A program made the translations under genes and the position numbers. Shown in pieces: positions 13,649 to 20,346 of a DNA stretch of 22,849 nt (within the stretch, counting starts at the first letter, position 1; every line of letters starts with the position of its first letter). The notes below the pieces were generated by a model. That model was given only the letters and a program-made list of their open reading frames with translations, had not been told where the DNA came from and did no database searches. The stretch is from CAKSHC01 sp045631845 (GTDB lineage Bacteria; Bacillota; Clostridia; Oscillospirales; UMGS1783), in the NCBI GenBank assembly GCA_045631845.1, contig JAZQVM010000022.1, positions 1 to 22,849 on the forward strand, read 5' to 3'.

Positions 13649-14755
13649 TTAGTTTTCGAGGGTGTTTTGGGCGGTTTTTAGCTCGTTTATGATAGAAATT
13701 TTCTGCGGGCAGGCCGATTCGCACTTGCCGCATGCAATACAATCGCTCGGCTTGCCGTGATTGCGAATGGCAAAGCCAAAGGAACGGCGGGCGCCGTCTA
13801 GGTTATTATAGACGGTCTTGATGTTGTAGGACTCAAAAATATCCGGAATATTGATGTTCATAGGGCAGCCCTTGACGCAATATTCACAGCCGGTGCAGGG
13901 GATGCGAGGCATCTCCGATAATTTCTTGGCGGCATCAAAGACGGCCGCTGTTTCCGCTTCGGTGAGCGGCGGGGTTTGCATGGTATGCAGGTTGTCCTGC
14001 ACCTGTTCTAAGGTGGACATCCCGCTGAGCACCGTGATCACGCCCTCTAACCCTGCGGCAAAACGGATAGCCCAAGAGGAGAGGGAAGCGGTGGGGGCAA
14101 CCGACCTTAGAATATCGGCGGCGGGGGCGGGATAGTTGGCTAAGGATCCACCCTTGACCGGTTCCATGATGATGACGGGTTTGTTGTATTTGCGGGCGAT
14201 CTCATAGCACTTGCGGGATTGAACGGTGGCATCTTCCCAGTCGGCATAGTTGATCTGCAACTGCACAAATTCGGCCTCGGGATGCTTGATGAGGACTTCC
14301 TCCAGGGCATCGGCCGTATCGTGCATCGAAAAGCCCAGATGACGAATCAGCCCTTGCTCCTTTTTCTCTTTCAGGTATTCCCAAATCCCCCAATCCTCAA
14401 ACAGCTGGGTGCGGGTGCCGCCCAAGTTATGGAGCAAATAAAAATCGAAATAGCCGCATTTAAGGTTTTCGAGTGAGGTATCGAACATGGCCTTAGCCTC
14501 GTCTTTGTTTTTGGGGCCAAGCCATGCAGGAAGTTTGGTGGCAATATAAAATTTCTCACGGGGATATTTTTTTACCACCGTTTCATAGATGGCACGCTCG
14601 GAGCGACCGCCCTGATAGGCGACCGAGGTGTCAAAATAATTGCCGCCGCCGGCCATGTAAGCATCGACCATTTCTTGGGTTTTTTTAAGGTCAATCTCCT
14701 CGCCGTTCATGGGCAGGCGCATCATGCCAAAGCCCAGTTTACTCACATTCTGCAT
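13649..14755 (-). CDS. Aldo/keto reductase with C-terminal ferredoxin-like 2x[4Fe-4S] domain
   Basis: A 368-residue protein. The N-terminal barrel has the aldo/keto reductase tetrad Asp42, Tyr47, Lys74 and His109 (FDTSVAY, ATKL, LLHN). The C-terminus adds two ferredoxin motifs, CTGCEYCVKGCP (287-298) and CIACGKCESACP (339-350), the Fer4-tailed AKR type common in anaerobes. It probably reduces a carbonyl with NAD(P)H or exchanges electrons through the clusters; the substrate is unknown. The ATG lies inside the 3' end of mfd (17-nt overlap) with GGAGGT about 8 nt upstream, so translation is coupled to mfd. It is the last gene of the prs-pth-mfd operon and ends at the bidirectional terminator. 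The link to DNA repair is likely positional only. Confidence 0.92.
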   Translation of the reverse strand: MQNVSKLGFGMMRLPMNGEEIDLKKTQEMVDAYMAGGGNYFDTSVAYQGGRSERAIYETVVKKYPREKFYIATKLPAWLGPKNKDEAKAMFDTSLENLKCGYFDFYLLHNLGGTRTQLFEDWGIWEYLKEKKEQGLIRHLGFSMHDTADALEEVLIKHPEAEFVQLQINYADWEDATVQSRKCYEIARKYNKPVIIMEPVKGGSLANYPAPAADILRSVAPTASLSSWAIRFAAGLEGVITVLSGMSTLEQVQDNLHTMQTPPLTEAETAAVFDAAKKLSEMPRIPCTGCEYCVKGCPMNINIPDIFESYNIKTVYNNLDGARRSFGFAIRNHGKPSDCIACGKCESACPQKISIINELKTAQNTLEN

Positions 14756-17700
14756 TTGTAAATACCTCCGTTAATTTATGACACATATCTACCGCCGTGT
14801 CCAGCGCATTACCCTGTATGCGGCAGGAGAGATAGGGATCAGTTCCGGCCGAGAAGAACATATTACCCTTCATGGTCGAGATGATGCCCGCTACCATTTT
14901 CATATCGTACTTGGCGAATTTGAGGATGAGCATTTTGTTCTTTTCGGTAAGTTCGGTAACGCCGCAGGCAGTGCAGGCGGCGCGCACCAAGGACACGTCC
15001 ATCAGCGCCAGCACCTCTCTTGGCGGATCGCCGAAACGCTCAATCAGTTCATCCACAATATCCGAAACGTCGTCGTCATTCTCAATGGCGGCAATCTTTT
15101 TATAGATATCGACACGCGCCAAGGATGAGTCGATATACTCTTCGGGGATATAAGCCGATACTTTCAGATCGATCAGACATTCGCTAAGTTTCGCCTTGGT
15201 TTCGATGCCCTTTTCCTCGTTGATGGCTTGATTTAATAACTGCATATACATATCGTAGCCCACGCTGTCCATGTGTCCGTGCTGTTGGGCACCTAAGAGG
15301 TTGCCCGCCCCTCGGATCTGCAGGTCACGCATGGCGATCTTAAAGCCCGAACCGAACTCGGTATATTCCCGAATGGCATCCAACCGCTTGCGTCCGTCTT
15401 CGGTGAGGGTGCGGCCTTGGCGATAGGTGAAATAGGCGTAGGCGTGTTTGTAGGAGCGCCCGACCCGTCCACGAATCTGATGCAGTTGCGCCAGCCCCAG
15501 ACAGTCGGCATTTTCAATAATAAGAGTATTGGCGTTGGGGACATCGACACCCGTTTCGATGATGGTGGTGCAGACCAGAATATCGATCTTGCCCTCGGTC
15601 ATGCGATCCCAGATCTCGCCCAGTTCTTCCTTGGCCATCTGCCCGTGCGCCACTTCAACGGTGGCATCGGGAATGGCCTCGGCAATCTGATTGGCTGTTT
15701 TATAGATGGTATCCACCCGATTGTGCAGGTAGTAGCATTGGCCGCCACGGGAGAGTTCCCGCCGCAGGGCATCCATGATCAGGGATGGGTCGTACTCGCA
15801 GACGTAGGTGGAGATGGGGTGGCGGTCGTTGGGCGGGGTTTCGATGACCGACATATCCCGAATGCCCGATAGCGCCATATTCAGCGTGCGGGGGATGGGG
15901 GTGGCAGACAGGGTCAGTACATCGACATTTTTCGCCATTTCTTTTAGGTTTTCCTTATGGGATACGCCGAAACGTTGCTCCTCATCAACGATGAGCAAGC
16001 CCAAATCCTTGAATTTTACATCCTTTTGCAGGATGCGGTGGGTGCCCACCAGTATGTCAATCTCGCCACGGCGCACCTTGCGCAGGATGGCCTCCTGCTG
16101 TTGCGGGGTGCGGAAGCGGGAGAGCAGTTCCACCGTAACGGGGAAGCCCTCGAAACGGCGTAAGATGGTATTGTAATGTTGCCAAGCCAGCAGGGTCGTG
16201 GGGGTGAGGATGGCGACCTGCTTGGTATCGAGCACGCACTTAAAAGCGGCACGCAGGGCTACCTCGGTTTTGCCAAAGCCCACGTCGCCGCAAAGCAGAC
16301 GAACCATCGGCGATGGTTTTTCCATATCGGCCTTGATCTCGGCGGTGCAGAGGGCTTGGTCTTCGGTTTCCTCAAACTCAAAGGCGCTCTCAAACTGTTG
16401 TTGCCATTCATTGTCGGGCGAGAAGGCGTGCCCCGCCGTGTTTTGACGGGCGCTATACAGGGCAATTAAGCCTTTAGCCAAGTCTTTCACATTGGCCTTG
16501 ACACGAGCCTTGGACTTGGCCCATTCGCCGTTGCCCAGTTTGTTGAGTTTGACCTTGACCTCGTCGGAAGCGCCGACGTATTTGGAGATCAGATCAAACT
16601 GACCGCAGGGGATAAAGAGGGTGTCGGTGCCGGCATAGCGGATGCGGATAAATTCACGGGTGACTCCTTGTGCGGTTACCTGATGCACGCCGTCGTAAAT
16701 GCCAACACCGTAGTTTTCATGCACCACATAGTCCCCGATCTTGATATCGGAGAAATCGTTGATGGCCTGCCCCGGTTTGTAGCGGCTGTGCCGTTTTTTC
16801 TTCTTGCCCGACAGGCGAGCCGAGCCCAGCACGGCAAACTTGGCATCCCGATCGTGGAAGCCGCCGGGAAAGCCTTGACCGATGATGGCGGCCACCCCTT
16901 TGGGGATATCGGCATCCTCTCGAAGCAGGGCGCAGGAAATGTTATGCTCACCCAAAAGGGTGGGCAGATAGGTGGCACGGGCGGCCGAGCCGGCAAAGAC
17001 GGCTAAGTCCCCGTTTTCCAAATAAAAGGACACATCTTCGCACAGGGCACTGTCGCCCGACGGAGCGGTCAAAGAAGTCACGTGATAGCCCTGTACCAAG
17101 CCAAAGGTCATGGCCGATTCCTGTCGCAAAAAGTCTTCGAGCAGGACGAAGTGGTGGTGCGCCATCCGATCGATGACCCGCTCCGGTTCGTTATAGCAGG
17201 CACGGCTCATGACGGTATAGCCACGCTCGGCCAAAGAAGCCAGATCTTGCGAGGTGCGATAGGCAAATCCCTGCATGGCCTCTCGCAGACGGGGCAGGTC
17301 GAAGCACAGACAGAGGGCGTCGGGATCGTAATCGAGTGGCGTTGGACCTGCCGGATGGATCAGGGGCAGAAATCGGTCGATCCCCTTGAATGTGCCGGCC
17401 TGCAAGGTTTCCAGATCGTGACGGGCGTTGAGAATGGCATCGTCGTCCTCGCCCTGTTCGAGTTTGGCCAGACGGGCACGCATCCGCTTTTCAATCTCCC
17501 GTTTTACATCGGCATCGGCAAAGGCCTCCTGCACCGGCAGGATGCGGGCGGTATCAATATCCTCCACCCGACGCTGGGTTTTGGGATCGTAGTGTGAAAG
17601 GGAGTCAATCTCATCCCCGAACAGTTCAAAACGCACAGGGTAGGGTGCGCCGGGGGCAAAAAATTCAACGATGCCGCCCCGATGGGAGAACTGTCCTACA

Positions 17701-18203
17701 TGTTCGGTCAGTTCGCTACGGGTATAGCCACCCTCGGTTAAAAATCGCAATACAGATTCCAGTTCCACCGTGCCGCCTCGGGTGATGGTTTTGCTGCGGC
17801 GTTTGAGGGTTTGGGGGGTGGGGGTTAAGGCGAGCAGAGCATCGGCGGGGATCAGCGCCAAACGATAATCGCCCATGGACAGGCGATCGAGGGCGCCGAT
17901 GCGGGCGTGCTCCTGTCCGTGCGACATATTTTCAAAGTTATAAAAGACATACTCGCGTGCCGGTACGGTCAACAGATCTTTGGCGGGGAGCAGAGCGGAG
18001 AACAGATCGTACATCCGCTCGGTCTCGCCCCGATCGGGCAACACGAGCATGACCCGACGGTCGTGACAGAACAGTCGGGTTAAAAAGAGTTTATAGGATT
18101 CGCAAAGCCCCGTGGCGTAGGCGGGCAGCAGTCCGTTTCTTACCGCTTGACGAAGTTCGCTTACCTTTTGGTTTTTGAGAAGGTGTTTTGAAATATAATC
18201 CAT
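14739..18203 (-). CDS. mfd: Transcription-repair coupling factor Mfd
   Basis: A 1154-residue ATPase, normal length for the family. Mfd removes stalled RNA polymerase at lesions and recruits UvrA. An N-terminal UvrB-like part contains the GQFSHRGGIVEFF motif. The RNA-polymerase interaction domain (about 520-560) includes the VVHENYGVGIYDG and YAGTDTLFIP segments. A RecG-like helicase core follows, with the Walker A CGDVGFGKTE (about 640) and the DEEQRFG box (about 740). The TRCF C-terminal domain completes it. I chose ATG 18203 (MDYISKHLL); the open frame extends further upstream but overlaps pth in another frame. No SD precedes this ATG; instead an 8-bp GC-rich hairpin lies about 15 nt upstream. 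It overlaps the aldo/keto reductase gene by 17 nt at its 3' end. Confidence 0.96.
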   Translation of the reverse strand: MDYISKHLLKNQKVSELRQAVRNGLLPAYATGLCESYKLFLTRLFCHDRRVMLVLPDRGETERMYDLFSALLPAKDLLTVPAREYVFYNFENMSHGQEHARIGALDRLSMGDYRLALIPADALLALTPTPQTLKRRSKTITRGGTVELESVLRFLTEGGYTRSELTEHVGQFSHRGGIVEFFAPGAPYPVRFELFGDEIDSLSHYDPKTQRRVEDIDTARILPVQEAFADADVKREIEKRMRARLAKLEQGEDDDAILNARHDLETLQAGTFKGIDRFLPLIHPAGPTPLDYDPDALCLCFDLPRLREAMQGFAYRTSQDLASLAERGYTVMSRACYNEPERVIDRMAHHHFVLLEDFLRQESAMTFGLVQGYHVTSLTAPSGDSALCEDVSFYLENGDLAVFAGSAARATYLPTLLGEHNISCALLREDADIPKGVAAIIGQGFPGGFHDRDAKFAVLGSARLSGKKKKRHSRYKPGQAINDFSDIKIGDYVVHENYGVGIYDGVHQVTAQGVTREFIRIRYAGTDTLFIPCGQFDLISKYVGASDEVKVKLNKLGNGEWAKSKARVKANVKDLAKGLIALYSARQNTAGHAFSPDNEWQQQFESAFEFEETEDQALCTAEIKADMEKPSPMVRLLCGDVGFGKTEVALRAAFKCVLDTKQVAILTPTTLLAWQHYNTILRRFEGFPVTVELLSRFRTPQQQEAILRKVRRGEIDILVGTHRILQKDVKFKDLGLLIVDEEQRFGVSHKENLKEMAKNVDVLTLSATPIPRTLNMALSGIRDMSVIETPPNDRHPISTYVCEYDPSLIMDALRRELSRGGQCYYLHNRVDTIYKTANQIAEAIPDATVEVAHGQMAKEELGEIWDRMTEGKIDILVCTTIIETGVDVPNANTLIIENADCLGLAQLHQIRGRVGRSYKHAYAYFTYRQGRTLTEDGRKRLDAIREYTEFGSGFKIAMRDLQIRGAGNLLGAQQHGHMDSVGYDMYMQLLNQAINEEKGIETKAKLSECLIDLKVSAYIPEEYIDSSLARVDIYKKIAAIENDDDVSDIVDELIERFGDPPREVLALMDVSLVRAACTACGVTELTEKNKMLILKFAKYDMKMVAGIISTMKGNMFFSAGTDPYLSCRIQGNALDTAVDMCHKLTEVFTNAECE

Positions 18204-18217
18204 AGTTTGAATAAGAG

Positions 18218-18240
18218 GGGCGCAGCCAAAGACTGCGCCC
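18218..18240 (-). other. GC-rich hairpin in the pth-mfd gap
   Basis: GGGCGCAG and CTGCGCCC form a perfect 8-bp stem with a 7-base loop, located between the pth stop and the mfd start. On the transcript it is followed by CTCTTATTC, not a good U-run. It may be a weak terminator, an mRNA stability element or a translation control element. Confidence 0.6.
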
Positions 18241-18247
18241 GTAGTTG

Positions 18248-18856
18248 TTATGCTTCCGGCGAAGCCGGTGCGGTATTGTATTTTGACATGGCATCGGCGA
18301 TCTTGCCGTCGAGTATCATACGGATAGCCCCATAGACATCGGGCAGAGCGGCATCGATCTTCTTGCGCTCGGTGGTGCGGAAATCGCCAAGTACCCAATC
18401 GGCCAGCACGAACTGACCCGACGGCTTGGTGATGCCGACACGGATGCGGGGAATCTCATAAGAGCCCAGTGCATGAATGATGCTCTTGATGCCGTTGTGT
18501 CCCCCGTCAGTTCCCTTGGGACGGATGCGCATACGGCCGGTATCCAGCGCTGTATCGTCGTAGATCACGATCACACGGTCGGGCGAGATCTTGAAGTAGG
18601 ACGTGATCTTGGCCACGCAGTCACCCGAGCGGTTCATATAGGTGTGAGGCTTGACCAGCAGGACACGGTTGCCATCGATATTGGTGTTCCAGACATTGCC
18701 CGACCAGCGGGATTTGCCCTTGTCCAGCCCTAGCTCATCACACATATAGTCTATGGCCATAAAGCCGACGTTATGACGAGTGTTTTTATATTTTTCACCG
18801 TAGTTGCCCAAGCCAACGATCAGGTAATCGATGGCCGGACGATTTTTCTTAAACAT
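18248..18856 (-). CDS. pth: Peptidyl-tRNA hydrolase
   Basis: A 202-residue enzyme that releases peptides from peptidyl-tRNAs dropped by the ribosome. Family motifs are VGLGNYG (14-20), the catalytic His28 in NTRHNVGF, Asn75 in KPHTYMNRSG, the Asp100/Asp101 pair and Asn121 in GGHNGIKS. I start it at ATG 18856, which has GAGGA about 5 nt upstream, rather than at the in-frame TTG 18868. The SD overlaps the prs TGA, so translation is probably coupled to prs. The pth-mfd order is common in Firmicutes. Confidence 0.95.
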   Translation of the reverse strand: MFKKNRPAIDYLIVGLGNYGEKYKNTRHNVGFMAIDYMCDELGLDKGKSRWSGNVWNTNIDGNRVLLVKPHTYMNRSGDCVAKITSYFKISPDRVIVIYDDTALDTGRMRIRPKGTDGGHNGIKSIIHALGSYEIPRIRVGITKPSGQFVLADWVLGDFRTTERKKIDAALPDVYGAIRMILDGKIADAMSKYNTAPASPEA

Positions 18857-18864
18857 ACAATTCC

Positions 18865-19824
18865 TCAATTAAACAGAGTGGAGATCGGACGATCCTCATA
18901 GATACGCTCGATCGCCTTGGCGAAGACGGGAGCGGTGGGCAGGACACGGATCTTATCGATGAGTTTTTCCTCGGGCAACTGGATGGTATCGAGCAGAACC
19001 AGTTCCTTGATGGGGCTCTCTTTGAGTCTTTCGATAGCGGGGCCGGAGAGGACGCCGTGGGTAGCGCAGGCGCTGACCTCCTTGGCACCGCCGACCTCGA
19101 TGAGGGCCTTGGCGGCGTTGCACAGGCTTCCACCTGTATCCACCATATCATCGAGGATGATCAGACGCTTGCCCTTGACATCACCGATGATGTTCATAAC
19201 TTCGCAGGAGTTGGCCTTGGGACGGCGCTTATCTACGATAGCCAGAGGGGCATCGAGCTTGGCGGCGAAGTTGCGGGCACGGGTAACCGAGCCGAGGTCG
19301 GGAGAAACGACGACCAGATCGTCATGATTCTCACGGAAACGATCCACGAAGTAAGAAGCCAGCAGGGGAGCGCCTACCAGATGGTCAACAGGGATATTGA
19401 AGAAGCCCTGAATCTGGGGGGCGTGCAGGTCCATCGTCAGCACACGGTCGGCACCGGCGGCGGCAATCAGATCGGCCACGAGTTTTGCCGAGATGGGGTC
19501 ACGGGACTTGGCCTTGCGGTCCTGACGGGCATAGCCGAAATAGGGAATAACGGCGGTGATGCGGCCGGCGGAGGCACGCTTGAAGGCATCCATCATGATG
19601 AGCATTTCCATGATGTTGTCGTTAACCGGATTGCTGGTGGACTGGATAATGAAAACATCGCTGCCACGTACCGTTTCGCCGATGGAAACGGAAATTTCGC
19701 CGTCCGAGAACTGCTTGACCTCACTGCGACCCAAGGGCAGACCGAGTTCTTCGGCTACGGCGTGGGCGAGCTTGGGCGAGGAGTTGGCGGCAAAGATCTT
19801 GATGTTCTTACCGTGAGTGATCAT
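18865..19824 (-). CDS. prs: Ribose-phosphate pyrophosphokinase (PRPP synthetase)
   Basis: A 319-residue cytoplasmic enzyme making PRPP from ribose-5-phosphate and ATP for purine, pyrimidine, NAD, His and Trp synthesis. Seen motifs are FSDGEISV (39-46), GYARQDRK (97-104), DLHAPQIQGFF (132-142), the flexible loop around KRRPKANSCEV (199-209), and the PRPP-binding loop LIILDDMVDTGGS (221-233). Length and motifs match class I Prs. A GGAGGAAG site precedes ATG 19824. It is the first gene of the - strand operon and has a long structured leader that may control it. Confidence 0.97.
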   Translation of the reverse strand: MITHGKNIKIFAANSSPKLAHAVAEELGLPLGRSEVKQFSDGEISVSIGETVRGSDVFIIQSTSNPVNDNIMEMLIMMDAFKRASAGRITAVIPYFGYARQDRKAKSRDPISAKLVADLIAAAGADRVLTMDLHAPQIQGFFNIPVDHLVGAPLLASYFVDRFRENHDDLVVVSPDLGSVTRARNFAAKLDAPLAIVDKRRPKANSCEVMNIIGDVKGKRLIILDDMVDTGGSLCNAAKALIEVGGAKEVSACATHGVLSGPAIERLKESPIKELVLLDTIQLPEEKLIDKIRVLPTAPVFAKAIERIYEDRPISTLFN

Positions 19825-19868
19825 TTTTTCTTCCTCCGTGTTGTATATCTGAATTTATTAAAACACAC

Positions 19869-19935
19869 AAAAAAACATTTCCTTGGACGAACACACCTTC
19901 CCTCTGTGCGGGGAAGACAGGTTAGTCCGGAAATG
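19869..19935 (-). terminator. Terminator-like structure in the prs leader (possible attenuator)
   Basis: On the - strand GGAAATG's partner CATTTCC and GGAC pair with GTCC and GGAAATG (19925-19935 with 19876-19888, two-base bulge). The element encloses a second hairpin CTTCCC/GGGAAG (19897-19902 with 19911-19916) and ends in seven U. It lies about 45 nt before the prs start and downstream of the predicted prs promoter. Confidence 0.65.
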
Positions 19936-19948
19936 CGACAGCAGATCC

Positions 19949-19992
19949 GGGAATTGCAGATTGAGATGACGATGACATCATGGCAAACTCCC
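19949..19992 (-). other. Upstream stem in the prs leader
   Basis: On the - strand GGGAGUUUGC and GCAAUUCCC pair (19983-19992 with 19949-19957; nine pairs with one bulge and one G-U). This stem comes before the terminator-like element and could be part of a sensing domain. No known riboswitch class was recognised. Confidence 0.4.
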
Positions 19993-20007
19993 TATAACAA
20001 ATTCTCT

Positions 20008-20044
20008 AAATTTCTATTCTTATTATCTATGAAAATAGAAATTT
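20008..20044. repeat. AT-rich inverted repeat overlapping the prs promoter
   Basis: AAATTTCTATT (20008-20018) and AATAGAAATTT (20034-20044) are perfect 11-base inverted arms with a 15-base centre. The arms lie at the predicted start site and in the -35/-10 spacer of the prs promoter, as an operator might. Confidence 0.5.
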
Positions 20045-20050
20045 TTGCAA
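20022..20050 (-). promoter_or_regulatory. prs: Probable promoter of the prs operon
   Basis: On the - strand TTGCAA (20045-20050), a 17-nt spacer and GATAAT (20022-20027). The predicted start near 20015 gives a 5' leader of about 190 nt. Confidence 0.65.
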
Positions 20051-20268
20051 GAGGTATTTTGATAAAAAACGAAAATTTGGATAAAAAAAATAAAATCTTC
20101 TTTTTTTTGAGGAAATGCGGTAATATAGCGGATGCATTTAATCTTTATTTTGTTGTAATAAGCAAATGGAGGATACACATAAGACATGCCCTTGCTCGAC
20201 CTTGTTTGCCTGCGCTCACCGCTTGCTGGAAAAGATATTAAAACTTGCGTAAAATTTACAGAAATGTC
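20051..20268. other. AT-rich intergenic DNA between the prs and ppdK promoters
   Basis: No credible gene. It holds A- and T-runs (20084-20118) and a more GC-rich patch (about 20185-20232) that interrupts the AT-rich DNA. A 28-codon ORF at 20166-20252 and a 54-codon ORF on the - strand both lack a ribosome binding site and family features. Confidence 0.5.
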
Positions 20269-20297
20269 TTGAAAAAAACCGCAGATTATGATAAAAT
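20269..20297 (+). promoter_or_regulatory. ppdK: Probable promoter of ppdK
   Basis: TTGAAA (20269-20274), a 17-nt spacer and TAAAAT (20292-20297), about 50 nt before the start codon. The AGGAGG ribosome binding site is at 20331-20336. Confidence 0.7.
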
Positions 20298-20346
20298 CAC
20301 TTGAAATGAAAAAAATCATATAAAATAACCAGGAGGTTTTGACGAA

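Noticed and set aside
20023..20186. A 54-codon Phe/Tyr/Ile/Lys-rich - strand ORF upstream of prs
   Set aside because: Its composition simply reflects AT-rich DNA, it has no SD, and it overlaps the prs promoter.
20166..20252. A 28-codon ORF with four Cys in the ppdK upstream region
   Set aside because: There is no ribosome binding site, no promoter at a suitable distance and no regulatory codon run; a leader peptide cannot be supported.
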